NCBI RefSeq assembly: GCF_002020355.1
Contig: NZ_MPZV01000004.1
Span: forward strand, 310,001-374,000
Source: Thioclava sediminum
GTDB lineage: Bacteria; Pseudomonadota; Alphaproteobacteria; Rhodobacterales; Rhodobacteraceae
Direction: 5' to 3'
Length of the DNA stretch: 64,000 nt
A model generated the notes under the pieces. The model saw only the letters and a program-made list of their open reading frames with translations, was not told where the DNA came from and did no database searches. Made by a program: the position numbers and the translations under genes. Positions within the stretch are counted from its first letter, which is position 1; every line of letters starts with the position of its first letter. Shown in pieces: positions 54,368-63,421 of the stretch.

Positions 54368-55567
54368 ATGAGAAACCTTCTTGCCGCCCCGGTTCTTGCC
54401 GCGAGTCTCGCGCTGCCGCTCGCATCCCCCGCCTTCGCCGATTGGGCGCAGACGAAGGCCGAGGCGAAGGGCCAGACGGTCTATTTCAATGCCTGGGGCG
54501 GCGATCCGCGCACCAATGCGTTCATCGATTGGGTGTCCGACCAGATGCAGGAGAAATACGGCGTCACGGTCGAGCAGGTGAAGCTGTCCGACACCGCCGA
54601 GGCCGTCTCGCGCGTGCAGGCCGAGAAGGCGGCAGGTAAGAATGACGGCGGTGCGGTGGACCTCATCTGGATCAACGGGCCGAACTTCCTCGCGATGAAA
54701 GAGGCAGGGTTGCTGCATGGACCGTTCGTTTCCGATCTGCCCAATGCGAAATATCTCGACCTGTCGGAGGGCTCGGCGGCCACGACCGATTTCACCGTTC
54801 CGACCGAAGGCTATGAGAGCCCGTGGCGGCTCGCGAAATTCGCCTTCGCCTATGATGCGGAGCGGGTGAGCGATCCGCCGAAGGATATGGCGGGGCTTCT
54901 GGACTGGGCAAAGGCGCATCCGGGCCGCTTCACCCACCCCAACCCGTCGAATTTCATGGGGGCGAGCTTCCTCAAGCAGGCTTTGGTCGAGCTGGCGCCC
55001 GACCCGGCGGCGCTGTCGCAGCCCGTGACGGATGAGGCTTATGCCAAGGAAACCGCGCCGCTCTGGGCGTGGTATGACGCGCTGCGCCCGCTGATGTGGC
55101 GCGAGGGCAAAGCCTTCCCCGAGAATGAGAGCGCGCAGGCGCAATTGCTGGCCGATGGCGAGGTCGATTTCGCGATGTTCTTCGATCCGGCCGCGCCCGC
55201 CGCGATGATCGAGCAGGGCGTTCTGCCGCCTTCGGTCCGCGTCTGGGTGCCCGAAGGCGGCACGATCGGGAATATCTCCTACGTCGCGATTCCCTATAAC
55301 GCCGCGCATCAGGCCGGGGCGGAGCTGGTCGCGAATTTCCTGCTCGATCCGGCCACGCAGGCGCATATGCAGGACATCCGCGTGCTGGGCAGTTTCTCGG
55401 TGCTCGATCCGGGCAAGCTGGATGCCGACGCGAAACAGGCTTTCGCGGACCTGCCCACCGCGCCCGCGCTGCCGACGCTGGACGATCTCGGGCCGACGCT
55501 CCCCGAGCCGCATCCGAGCTGGATGACGAAGCTCACCGAGGACTGGGCGCAGCGCTACACGAAGTGA
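54368..55567 (+). CDS. ynjB: ABC transporter substrate-binding protein (YnjB-like)
   Basis: A 399-residue periplasmic binding protein. Signal peptide RNLLAAPVLAASLALPLASP, cleavage after FA near residue 25; the mature part begins with DWAQTKAEAKGQTVYFNAWG. Type-II binding fold with SDTAEAVSRVQAEKAAGKND and DLIWINGPNFLAMKEAGLL. The three following genes match the E. coli ynjBCD order. Substrate is not established; thiamine-type or anion uptake has been suggested for relatives. No TPP riboswitch lies in the short gap upstream. Confidence 0.88.
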   Translation: MRNLLAAPVLAASLALPLASPAFADWAQTKAEAKGQTVYFNAWGGDPRTNAFIDWVSDQMQEKYGVTVEQVKLSDTAEAVSRVQAEKAAGKNDGGAVDLIWINGPNFLAMKEAGLLHGPFVSDLPNAKYLDLSEGSAATTDFTVPTEGYESPWRLAKFAFAYDAERVSDPPKDMAGLLDWAKAHPGRFTHPNPSNFMGASFLKQALVELAPDPAALSQPVTDEAYAKETAPLWAWYDALRPLMWREGKAFPENESAQAQLLADGEVDFAMFFDPAAPAAMIEQGVLPPSVRVWVPEGGTIGNISYVAIPYNAAHQAGAELVANFLLDPATQAHMQDIRVLGSFSVLDPGKLDADAKQAFADLPTAPALPTLDDLGPTLPEPHPSWMTKLTEDWAQRYTK

Positions 55568-55574
55568 GGGTTTG

Positions 55575-57230
55575 ATGCGGCTCGCCGGGGCGATCCTGAC
55601 GCTGGTGATCGGCGCGCCGGTACTGCTCGGCGCGGCGCTGACGCTGGCGACCGGTTTCGGCTGGCAGCCGGGGCTGGGGCGCGTCGCGCTGGGCTGGGAG
55701 GGCTTCGCCGAGGCCCTGGCCGCGCCCGGAATCTTCACCTCGCTGCGGCTGACATTGGTGACCGGCCTGGGGGCTGCGCTGCTGTCGCTCGCGGCCTCGA
55801 TCCCGCTGGCGCGCTGGCTGGTGACGCGACAATCGGCGTCGCGCTGGCTGACGCCGCTGCTGGCGGTGCCCCATGCGGCGCTGGCGATCGGGCTGGCATT
55901 TCTCATCGCGCCCTCGGGTTGGGCCGCGCGGTTGATCTCGCCCTGGGCGACCGGCTGGGATCTGCCGCCGCAGATCGTGACGCTGGGCGATCCGTGGGGG
56001 CTGTCGCTGATCCTCGGGCTGATGCTGAAAGAGGTGCCGTTCCTAACGTTGATGACGCTGGTGGCCGCGGCGCAGCGCCCGGTTGCCGAGCAGATGGCGG
56101 CGGGCCGGGCGCTTGGCTATGCGCCGGGCCGCGTCTGGGCGCGGATCGTCTGGCCGCAGCTTTACCCGGCGCTGCGGCTGCCGGTGCTGATCGTGCTGGC
56201 CTTCTCGCTGTCGGTCGTCGACATGGCGCTGATCCTCGGGCCGTCGAACCCGCCGACGCTGGCGGTGCGCATCCTGCGGCTCTACGGCGCGCCCGACCCG
56301 GCGCAGGCGGTGCCCGCCTCGGCGCTGGCGGTGATCTTGCTGGCCGTGATGGGGGCGAGTGCGGCGCTGTGGATGGTCGGCGAACGCGCGGTGGCGCGAC
56401 TCGGCAAGGCGTTGATCCGCAACGGGCATCGCGGCGCTTCGCGGCGGAACTGGAGCGGTGCTGGTTTGATCGGGGCGGGAGGGCTGTTGGCGATCGGATC
56501 GCTCGGCGCGCTGATCCTGTGGAGCCTTGCGAGCTTCTGGCGTTTTCCCGATTCCATGCCAGCCGATCTGACACTCAAACGCTGGGCCAGCGCCGATTGG
56601 ACGGGGCCTGCGCTGACCAGCCTGACCCTTGCGCTGATCTCGACCGCTTTGGCGCTGATCCTCGCGATGCTCTGGCTGGAAAGCGAGGATCGCTCCGGCA
56701 AGCGCCTGCCGCTCGGCGCGCTGATCGTCCTGCCGCTTCTGCTGCCGCAGATCGGGTTTCTGCAAGGTCTGACCACCGGGTTTCTCTGGCTTGGCCTGCC
56801 GCCGGGGCCGGTCGCGGTGACATGGGCCGAACTGCTCTTCGTCTTTCCCTATGTGATGATCGCACTGGCCGGGCCGTGGCGCGCGCTCGACCCGGTGCAT
56901 CTTGCCAGTGCGGCGAGCCTCGGGGCCGGGCCGACGCGCCGGCTACTGCGGATCAAGCTGCCGATGCTGCTTGGCCCGATATGTGCGGCGGCGGCGATCG
57001 GGGTCGCGGTGTCGGTCGCGCAATATCTCGCAGTTCTGCTGCCCGGGGCGGGACGCGTGCAGGCGCTGGCCACGGAGGCCGTGGCACTGGCCTCGGGGGC
57101 GGACCGGCGGCTGGCCGCGATCCTTGCGCTGATGCAGGCGGCGCTGCCATGGGTAGGTTTCGCGCTGGCGCTCGCGGTCCCGGCATGGTGGCATCGCAAC
57201 CGGCGTGGCTTGCGCGGAGGAGTGGCATGA
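55575..57230 (+). CDS. ynjC: ABC transporter permease (YnjC-like, fused two-domain)
   Basis: A 551-residue inner-membrane permease with two ThiP-like halves. EAA-type loops: EQMAAGRALGYAPGRVWARI in the first half and LASAASLGAGPTRRLLRIK in the second. About 12 helices. The ATG at 55575 is seven bases after the ynjB stop. Overlaps the ATPase gene by four bases. Confidence 0.9.
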   Translation: MRLAGAILTLVIGAPVLLGAALTLATGFGWQPGLGRVALGWEGFAEALAAPGIFTSLRLTLVTGLGAALLSLAASIPLARWLVTRQSASRWLTPLLAVPHAALAIGLAFLIAPSGWAARLISPWATGWDLPPQIVTLGDPWGLSLILGLMLKEVPFLTLMTLVAAAQRPVAEQMAAGRALGYAPGRVWARIVWPQLYPALRLPVLIVLAFSLSVVDMALILGPSNPPTLAVRILRLYGAPDPAQAVPASALAVILLAVMGASAALWMVGERAVARLGKALIRNGHRGASRRNWSGAGLIGAGGLLAIGSLGALILWSLASFWRFPDSMPADLTLKRWASADWTGPALTSLTLALISTALALILAMLWLESEDRSGKRLPLGALIVLPLLLPQIGFLQGLTTGFLWLGLPPGPVAVTWAELLFVFPYVMIALAGPWRALDPVHLASAASLGAGPTRRLLRIKLPMLLGPICAAAAIGVAVSVAQYLAVLLPGAGRVQALATEAVALASGADRRLAAILALMQAALPWVGFALALAVPAWWHRNRRGLRGGVA

Positions 57231-57862
57231 GCCTGGAACTGATCGATCTGAGCCTGACCGCGCCCGGCGCCTCCGCCCCGCTTTTCGCGCCGCTCTCGCT
57301 GGTCGTGTCGCCCGGAGAGACCGTCTGCCTGATGGGGCCCTCCGGGATTGGCAAGTCGAGCCTGCTCGCCCATATCGGGGGCCATCTGCCGCGGGGCTTC
57401 ACGGCTTCGGGCGATGTCCGGCTCGATGGCGAAAGCGTTACGCATCTGCCCGCCGAGAAACGCGGCATCGGGATGCTGTTCCAGCAGGCGCAGCTGTTCC
57501 CACATCTCTCGGTCGGCGACAATCTGGCCTTTGGGTTGTCGGCGCAGGTGAAGGGCAAGGTCGCCCGGCGCGCGGCGGTGGAGGCCGCGCTGGAACAGGC
57601 CGGGCTTGCAGGCATGGCGGATCGCGACCCGGCGACGCTATCGGGCGGGCAGCGCACCCGCGCCGCGCTAATGCGTACGCTACTTGCGCGGCCCCGTGCG
57701 GTGCTGATCGACGAACCCTTCGCCGCGCTCGATGCGGAGTTGCGGGCCGAGATCCGCAGCTTCACGCTGCAGCATCTCCAAGCCGAGCGTATCCCCTGCC
57801 TCATGGTCAGCCACGATCCGGATGACGGCGCGGCTGCGGCGCGCCGGATCGCGTTGGGCTGA
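57227..57862 (+). CDS. ynjD: ABC transporter ATP-binding protein (YnjD-like)
   Basis: A 211-residue ATPase: Walker A MGPSGIGKSSLLAHIGG, Q-loop MLFQQAQLFPHLSVGDN, signature LSGGQRTRAALMRTLL, Walker B AVLIDEPFAALD and switch His in MVSHDPDD. No C-terminal regulatory domain. Completes the ynjBCD-type importer. ATG at 57227 with GGAGGAG. Confidence 0.93.
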   Translation: MSLELIDLSLTAPGASAPLFAPLSLVVSPGETVCLMGPSGIGKSSLLAHIGGHLPRGFTASGDVRLDGESVTHLPAEKRGIGMLFQQAQLFPHLSVGDNLAFGLSAQVKGKVARRAAVEAALEQAGLAGMADRDPATLSGGQRTRAALMRTLLARPRAVLIDEPFAALDAELRAEIRSFTLQHLQAERIPCLMVSHDPDDGAAAARRIALG

Positions 57863-57935
57863 ACCCCGCGCAGCCGCAATGCGGCGAAACCCGGCAGACT
57901 TGCGCGATGAGGGCGCTGAGGCTATTTCCAAGCGC

Positions 57936-58595
57936 ATGATTTTTGCTGTCGGACACCGCTCGTCACGTCTTTTGAAGCCCCTCGCCCTCGCGCTGGGGAT
58001 GACCGGTTTGCTGGCCGCCTGCCAGCCGACGGCCTTCGGCACGGCGCAGGTCGCGAAGGCCCGCACCACGCTGGCCAGTGGCGCGTTGACGGTGGCGGCG
58101 CCGAAAGGCTGGTGCATCGATCCGAAAAGCCTGCGCAATTCCGGCGCGGGGGGCTTCGCGCTCTTCGGCAATTGCGCGGCGATCTCGGGCAATGCCGAGG
58201 ATGCCCATGCACCCGAACCCGCGCTGCTGAGCGTCACGGTCGGGCCGCCGGCCTTGGAGGATGGCTCCGGCAAGCTGTCGCAGGACCGTCTCAAGAAGAT
58301 CGGCGATTTCTTCCATTCCGAAATCGGGCGCGCGGCGCTGTCGCGCTCGGGCGAAGCCGCTGACGTCACGATCAAGGGCACCGATATCTCGAATGGTACA
58401 TTACTGCTTCGGGTCGAGGACCGCTCCGGCACGGGCGGGCCGCCGATTGCGAAGACCTATCTGCGGGGCGTCACGGCCCTTGGCGGGCGGATCACAGCGC
58501 TGTCGGTGATGCCGCTGAAGGAAGGCGAAATGAGCTATGCCCAGCAGCGGCAATTGCTGGAGACATTCATCGCCGCGATCCGCGCCGCGAATTGA
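57936..58595 (+). CDS. Putative outer-membrane lipoprotein
   Basis: A 219-residue protein with a lipoprotein signal: LKPLALALGMTGLLAACQP, lipobox LLAAC. The mature part has VAAPKGWCIDPKSLRNSG and a Ser/Thr-rich middle, with no known domain apparent. A start at 57936 is chosen (GCGC before ATG, weak RBS). Similar lipoproteins occur in Rhodobacterales with unknown role. Confidence 0.75.
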   Translation: MIFAVGHRSSRLLKPLALALGMTGLLAACQPTAFGTAQVAKARTTLASGALTVAAPKGWCIDPKSLRNSGAGGFALFGNCAAISGNAEDAHAPEPALLSVTVGPPALEDGSGKLSQDRLKKIGDFFHSEIGRAALSRSGEAADVTIKGTDISNGTLLLRVEDRSGTGGPPIAKTYLRGVTALGGRITALSVMPLKEGEMSYAQQRQLLETFIAAIRAAN

Positions 58596-58746
58596 CCGCC
58601 CAAGCCGACGCGCAGTCACCTTCCCGGTCAAAACCCGGAACGTGATGAGTTCGTGCGGAAATTCCCCCTTTCTCGCAACCCGATGATAAGGAATAACTGC
58701 TGTGATGCCGCAGATGGCACCGGCAGGCGGGAAAGAAGGGCAGCAC

Positions 58747-59520
58747 ATGGCAGGACGGAACGGCGGATCGCTGTTGCAACGGATTGCCGAGCGACGCAGC
58801 TTGCGGCGCTGGCGCGATGCGGCGTCCAAGGTCCCTGCATTGGATCCGGAGGGGCTTCGCGGTTTGCGCGCACGGGCGCGTGCCCTGCGCAACGAAGTCG
58901 ACACGGTGCTGCGCGCGACCGAGCAGCGGCTGACGGCCTTTCCCGGCGATAGCTCTGTGCGCAAACCATCGGGCAGCGATTGGGCGTGGCGTCCGCCGCT
59001 ATGGCGCGTGAAGGCGCATCCGCATGGCATCGCGGGGGCGCAAAGCCGCGACAAGCTTGGCGATGACCTCACCCTGTTCCATGACTGCCCGCGCTCCGAG
59101 ATCACGCTGCGCCAGATCCGCAATACGAAGGGCGAGACGCTCGCGCCGTTCGGGCTGCGGCTCGATGTGCTGCGGTTCGAAGGGTCGTTCCTGTCGCTGG
59201 TGCTCGATCTGCCCGACGCGGCGCTTGGCGGGCTGCAGCTCAACCATCTCATCCGGCTGGAGATGCAGCTGGACTGCGAGCGGGAGCTGGAAGTGTTCTG
59301 CCGCCTCAACATCAAGCACGGCCCCAATTCGGAGCAGCTGGTGCGCGAACTGCCGCATGGCGAGGGCGCGCGCTCTGTCGAATTCGATCTAGCCTATACG
59401 CGGATGAACGAGCGGCGATTGGAAAAGGCGTGGGTCGATCTGATTTTCGAGAACCCACGGATGAATGAGGTGGTGATCCGCGATCTCACCTTCGCGCGCT
59501 ACCCGCGCGCCGAACTGTGA
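58747..59520 (+). CDS. DUF6478 family protein
   Basis: A 257-residue protein. Basic N-terminus (AERRSLRRWRDAASKVP), then a beta-rich middle (SDWAWRPPLWRVKAHPHGIA; TLFHDCPRSEITLRQIRNTK) and NPRMNEVVIRDLTFARYPRA at the end, fitting DUF6478, a family confined largely to Rhodobacterales. The ATG at 58747 has GAAGGG upstream; one 15 codons earlier is less likely. Overlaps or nearly touches the next gene. Function unknown. Confidence 0.75.
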   Translation: MAGRNGGSLLQRIAERRSLRRWRDAASKVPALDPEGLRGLRARARALRNEVDTVLRATEQRLTAFPGDSSVRKPSGSDWAWRPPLWRVKAHPHGIAGAQSRDKLGDDLTLFHDCPRSEITLRQIRNTKGETLAPFGLRLDVLRFEGSFLSLVLDLPDAALGGLQLNHLIRLEMQLDCERELEVFCRLNIKHGPNSEQLVRELPHGEGARSVEFDLAYTRMNERRLEKAWVDLIFENPRMNEVVIRDLTFARYPRAEL

Positions 59521-59531
59521 CGGAGGCGAGG

Positions 59532-59882
59532 ATGCTGGACAGCACGCGGATCAAGGCAGGGCGCTGGGAAGCGGTGAGCCATGAGAAAGAGGCGCCCGAT
59601 CTGGAGGTGCGCCATCAGGGCGAGGTGCTCGAAGGGCTGTCGGTCAGCGGCGCGCCCGGCGACTGGCGCATCGCGCAGCCGATCCCGGCGGAGTTGCTGA
59701 GCGAGGGGGTGCTGACCTTCCTCGTCTGCCGCAAGGCGGATGGCGAGGTGATCGACCGCTTCTCGCTGGTCGCAGGCGCGCCGCTGGCGGGCGATCTGCG
59801 CGCTGAGATCGACCTGCTGCGCGCCGAGCTGGACATGCTGTCGCGCGCCTTCCGCCAGCATTGCGCCGAGAGCGAAAGCTGA
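59532..59882 (+). CDS. Hypothetical protein, partner of the DUF6478 gene
   Basis: A 116-residue protein starting MLDSTRIKAGRWEAV, from an ATG with GGAGG five to six bases upstream; a GTG overlapping the previous stop would add five residues. Beta-rich (GEVLEGLSVSGAPGDWRIAQ) with a C-terminal helix (LRAEIDLLRAELDMLSR) able to form a coiled coil. Conserved next to DUF6478 as far as I recall. Function unknown. Confidence 0.7.
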   Translation: MLDSTRIKAGRWEAVSHEKEAPDLEVRHQGEVLEGLSVSGAPGDWRIAQPIPAELLSEGVLTFLVCRKADGEVIDRFSLVAGAPLAGDLRAEIDLLRAELDMLSRAFRQHCAESES

Positions 59883-59935
59883 GCACTTCACGCGCGCCCC
59901 TCGCGCGCGGGCGCGCGCACGCGTAGAAAGTAGCC

Positions 59936-61564
59936 CTAATCGTCGAGCAGTTTGGCGACCGCTCGCAGCTCGAATTTCTGGATCTTTCCGGTCGAGGTTT
60001 TCGGCAGTTCCGAGAAGATCACGCGCTTGGGCGTCTTGAAGCCCGCAAGCCGCGCGCGGCAGAACTTGATCAGTTCTTCTTCGGTCGCCTCCTTGCCCTC
60101 CTTCAGCTCGACAAAGGCGCAGGGCACCTCGCCCCAGGTCTCGTCGGGCTTGGCCACGACCGAGGCGAGCGACACCGCCGGATGGGCGCAGATCACGCCC
60201 TCCACCTCGACCGAGGAGACGTTCTCGCCGCCCGAGATGATGATGTCCTTCGCGCGGTCGGTGATCTTGATGTAGCCGTCGGGATGCATGAAGGCGATGT
60301 CGCCCGAATGGAACACGCCGCCCTCGAAGGCCTCGCGCGTGGCCTGCGGGTTCTTGAAATAGCCCTTCATCACCATGTTGCCGCGGAAGACGATTTCGCC
60401 CAGGTGCTGGGCGTCGCGCGCGACCTCGCGGCCCTGATCGTAGACGGTGACTTTCTCGAGCATCGGCATCGAGACCCCGGTGCGCGCCTTCAGATCGGCG
60501 CGCGCCTCGCCCTCGGTTCCCTCCCAGGAGGGTTTCCAGGTACATTCCACCGCAGGGCCATAGGTTTCGGTCAGCCCGTAGACCTGCGTGACGTTGAAGC
60601 CCAGCGGCTCGATCGCGGCCAGCGTCGAGGCGGGCGGGGGCGCACCGGCGGTGAAGACCTCCACCACATGATCGAAGGCGCGGCGATGTTCGTCCTTGGC
60701 GTTGATGATGGTGTTCAGCACGATCGGCGCGCCGCCGAAATGCGTCACGCCATGATCGGCAATCGCGTCGTAGATCGCCTTCGCAGTCACGTCCCGGCAG
60801 CCGACGACCGTGCCGCCCATCATCGGCACCATCCAGCTATGGGTCCACGAGTTGCAATGGAACAGCGGCACGATGGTCAGCAGAACCGGATAAAGCTGCA
60901 TCCGCCACGAGATCGCATTCGCCTGAGTCGAGAGATAAGCGCCCCGGTGATGATAGACGACGCCCTTGGGCCGCCCCGTCGTGCCGGAGGTGTAGTTGAG
61001 CGCGATGCTCTCCCATTCGTCCTCGGGCATGATCCAGGCGAACATCGGATCGCCTTCGGCGACCAGCGCCTCGTATTCGAGGTAATGCCCGGTCGGCTCG
61101 AAGCCGTGCTCGGGGTCGGCCACTTCGATGATCTGGGGCGCGGGGCCCTTCATCTTCTTCACGGCCTCTTCGGCCACCGGCAGGAAGGCCACGTCGCAAA
61201 GCACGATTTTCGCACCGCCATGTTCGAAGATATAGGCGACGGTATCGACATCGAGCCGCGTATTGATCGCGTTGAGCACCGCGCCACAGGCGGGCACGCC
61301 GAAATGCGCCTCGATCTGGGGCAGGGTGTTGGGCAGGATCGTCGCCACCACGTCGCCGGGGGTCACGCCGCGCGCCTTGAGGGCGGAGGCCAGCTGACTC
61401 ACGCGCGCGTGGTAATCAACGTAATTATAGGAGCGGCTGCCGTAGATCACCGCCGGTCGCTCGGGGAAAACCTCCAGCGCGCGGTTGAGATGCGACAAAG
61501 GTGTAAGCGGTGCGTAATTCGCCGCGCATTTCTCCAGACCCGTCTCGTCGGCAAGCCAGCCCAT
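59936..61564 (-). CDS. Acyl-CoA synthetase (AMP-forming)
   Basis: A 542-residue ANL-superfamily ligase. P-loop NYTSGTTGRPKGVVYHHRGA, YGLTETYGPAVEC, GDIAFMHPDGYIKITDRAKD and the C-terminal Lys in PKTSTGKIQKFELR. Activates a fatty or short-chain acid to acyl-CoA. The ATG at 61564 is chosen for GGAGG five bases upstream and fits the usual family length; upstream in-frame codons would add 33 residues. Confidence 0.93.
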   Translation of the reverse strand: MGWLADETGLEKCAANYAPLTPLSHLNRALEVFPERPAVIYGSRSYNYVDYHARVSQLASALKARGVTPGDVVATILPNTLPQIEAHFGVPACGAVLNAINTRLDVDTVAYIFEHGGAKIVLCDVAFLPVAEEAVKKMKGPAPQIIEVADPEHGFEPTGHYLEYEALVAEGDPMFAWIMPEDEWESIALNYTSGTTGRPKGVVYHHRGAYLSTQANAISWRMQLYPVLLTIVPLFHCNSWTHSWMVPMMGGTVVGCRDVTAKAIYDAIADHGVTHFGGAPIVLNTIINAKDEHRRAFDHVVEVFTAGAPPPASTLAAIEPLGFNVTQVYGLTETYGPAVECTWKPSWEGTEGEARADLKARTGVSMPMLEKVTVYDQGREVARDAQHLGEIVFRGNMVMKGYFKNPQATREAFEGGVFHSGDIAFMHPDGYIKITDRAKDIIISGGENVSSVEVEGVICAHPAVSLASVVAKPDETWGEVPCAFVELKEGKEATEEELIKFCRARLAGFKTPKRVIFSELPKTSTGKIQKFELRAVAKLLDD

Positions 61565-61661
61565 GAAATCCTCCACGTAAATTGTCCGGGCATCTTCAGG
61601 CGGCATCGCGCGAAATGAAAGAGGGTTTGCGTCATCTTTCGTCACAGCTAGTGTCGCGCGC

Positions 61662-62309
61662 ATGATCGTTTCGCATGGCCGTCGCTACATCTTCGTTCAT
61701 ATCCCGAAGACGGGGGGCACGGCGCTGACGCTCGCGCTGGAGAACCGCGCGATGGCGGATGACCTGCTGATCGGCGATACGCCCAAGGCGCGGCGGCGCA
61801 AACGCAGGCTGGAAGGGCGCGAGACCCGGGGGCGGCTTTGGAAGCATTCCACGCTGAGCGACGGGCTGGGGCTCTATAGCGAAGATGAGGCGCGCGCCTA
61901 TTTCACCTTCACGCTGGTGCGGAACCCGTGGGACCGGGTGGTCAGCTACTACCATTGGTTGCGCGAGCAGCGGATGGCGCATCCCGCCGTGGCGTTAGCA
62001 AAGTCGCTCAGCTTTTCGGACTTCCTTAACCATCCGCACACGCAGGCATCGCTCGCGGCGGCCCCCTATGGCAGCTACATGCGGCTGCCGGACGGGGAGG
62101 AGATTTGCGGCCTTTATATTCGCCTCGAAGATGTAGAGGCCGATGCCGCCCCCCTCGCGTCACATCTCGGTTTTTCCGTGACACCCCTCGCGAGATGCAA
62201 CATCTCCGAGCGGAAGCGCAACTGGCGCGGGTATTTTTCAGATTTCGATGCTGAAGTGGTTTCGAAACTCTGTGCCGAGGACATCGCGCGGTTCGGTTAC
62301 CGATTCTAA
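61662..62309 (+). CDS. Sulfotransferase family 2 domain protein
   Basis: A 215-residue protein with PAPS-binding 5'-PSB motif FVHIPKTGGTALTLAL and 3'-PB motif RNPWDRVVSYYHW. The short length and acceptor pocket give no substrate; such proteins modify surface polysaccharides or lipids in Rhodobacterales. It diverges from the acyl-CoA synthetase gene with about 100 bp between. Confidence 0.88.
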   Translation: MIVSHGRRYIFVHIPKTGGTALTLALENRAMADDLLIGDTPKARRRKRRLEGRETRGRLWKHSTLSDGLGLYSEDEARAYFTFTLVRNPWDRVVSYYHWLREQRMAHPAVALAKSLSFSDFLNHPHTQASLAAAPYGSYMRLPDGEEICGLYIRLEDVEADAAPLASHLGFSVTPLARCNISERKRNWRGYFSDFDAEVVSKLCAEDIARFGYRF

Positions 62310-62350
62310 ATTTTCGCGCAATTGCAATTTGCGACGCAATTTGGGCGATT

Positions 62351-62465
62351 CTCACGGGTCTGTGAGCGCCCCCCTATCCAAAAAGATAGGTCAAACGCGC
62401 GAACCCCTATCCAAAAAGATAGGTCAATCACGGGTCCGTGAGCAACTTACTGTCCGAAAGTATAG
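62351..62465. promoter_or_regulatory. Tandem regulatory dyads upstream of the Hint-domain gene
   Basis: Two kinds of dyad alternate. CTATCCAAAAAGATAG at 62374-62389 and 62407-62422 (identical, in an identical 24-bp context) and a weaker CTGTCCGAAAGTATAG at 62450-62465 all fit CT-N12-AG, the LuxR-type half-site rule. TCACGGGTCTGTGAGC (62352-62367) and TCACGGGTCCGTGAGC (62428-62443) form the second kind. The order is A-B-B-A-B'. Confidence 0.6.
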
Positions 62466-62538
62466 GTTTGCCACATTTCGGTCACCTTTCGGCCCCGGAA
62501 ACTCCCCAGGAATCAATTGATCTAGGTAGGACGAAGAA

Positions 62539-63240
62539 ATGGCCTCGCCGACTTTCAGAAGGAAGACCGACATGACCCGCAGTGCAACGACGACTTGGAA
62601 CGACGATTGCGCCTTTGATTCCGCTCTGGCGGGCGCAACCTCCGGGCGAGTGCTCGATAACGGGGCTGCTTCGGGGATCGTTGCCGGAACGCGAATCGCG
62701 ACCGCTATGGGCTGGCGCCCGGTGGAAGCAATTGCGGTTGGCGACATGGTCATGACCTTCGACAGTGGCCTGCGTCCCGTCGTGGACGTCAAGCGAACTC
62801 AACTCTGGCTCGGTCACGGGCGTTGCCCGGACCATCGCAAGCCGCTCGCCGTGCCGGTCGGCGCGTTGGGCAACAAAACCCCGATGCTGCTTTTGCCTGA
62901 ACAGAACATGATGGTGGAAAGCGACATGGCTGAGGCAATTTACGGTGACCCCTTCGCCGTAATCCCTGCCTCTGCTCTTGAAGGCTATCGTGGGATCGAT
63001 CGGATTACACCCCACCGTCCGATCGACGTGATCGTGCTGGAGTTTGAGGAGGAGGAGATCGTCTACGCAAATGGTTCTGGCATGGTCCATTGCGGTTCGG
63101 TCAACAGCCACCGGCTCGAAGCACTCTTCGACGATGATGCAGGCCCGAACTACGAGACGCTGTCGCTTGAAATGGCACGCTCGATCGTTGCAGGGCTCAT
63201 CGACGAAGATCTGACCGCGCACGCTTACGCGGCAGAGTGA
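62539..63240 (+). CDS. Hint (Hedgehog/intein) domain protein
   Basis: A 233-residue protein with a Hint-type fold: SGIVAGTRIATAMGWRPVEA replaces the usual Cys1 context, then AVGDMVMTFDSGLRPVVDVK, a block with His and Asp (HGRCPDHRKPLAVPVGALG), and a late part VVLEFEEEEIVYANGSGM. The ATG at 62539 follows AGGACGAAG; one at 62572 follows AAGGAAG. Hint-domain proteins in Rhodobacterales are often secreted or surface linked; no signal peptide is seen. Whether it self-splices is not clear. Confidence 0.82.
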   Translation: MASPTFRRKTDMTRSATTTWNDDCAFDSALAGATSGRVLDNGAASGIVAGTRIATAMGWRPVEAIAVGDMVMTFDSGLRPVVDVKRTQLWLGHGRCPDHRKPLAVPVGALGNKTPMLLLPEQNMMVESDMAEAIYGDPFAVIPASALEGYRGIDRITPHRPIDVIVLEFEEEEIVYANGSGMVHCGSVNSHRLEALFDDDAGPNYETLSLEMARSIVAGLIDEDLTAHAYAAE

Positions 63241-63279
63241 TAGCCCGGCCTGATTCCCTCCTGATCAACTGACAGGCCG

Positions 63280-63317
63280 AACGCCGCACCCGTGACCAGG
63301 GTGCGGCGTTTTCCTTT
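63280..63317 (+). terminator. Rho-independent terminator of the Hint gene
   Basis: Perfect 12-bp stem AACGCCGCACCC / GGGTGCGGCGTT, 7-nt loop, followed by TTTTCCTTT. Confidence 0.85.
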
Positions 63318-63366
63318 GTCCTGGAGGTAGATGAGCGTCTCGGTGTTGAAGTGCGTTTTGGGCACA

Positions 63367-63400
63367 GAAAAACGCCGGGGCCTTTCGGTCCCGGCGTTCT
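63367..63400 (-). terminator. Rho-independent terminator of the fadJ-like gene
   Basis: Nine-bp stem AACGCCGGG / CCCGGCGTT with a 10-nt loop and TTTTT in the minus direction, just downstream of the fadJ-like stop. Confidence 0.8.
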
Positions 63401-63421
63401 GGTTTCTCTGGCGCTGTCGGA

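Noticed and set aside
62371-62427. CRISPR-like repeats before the Hint gene
   Set aside because: Only two exact copies with a 9-bp gap, each internally palindromic with no spacer pattern and no cas gene; better explained as operator sites.
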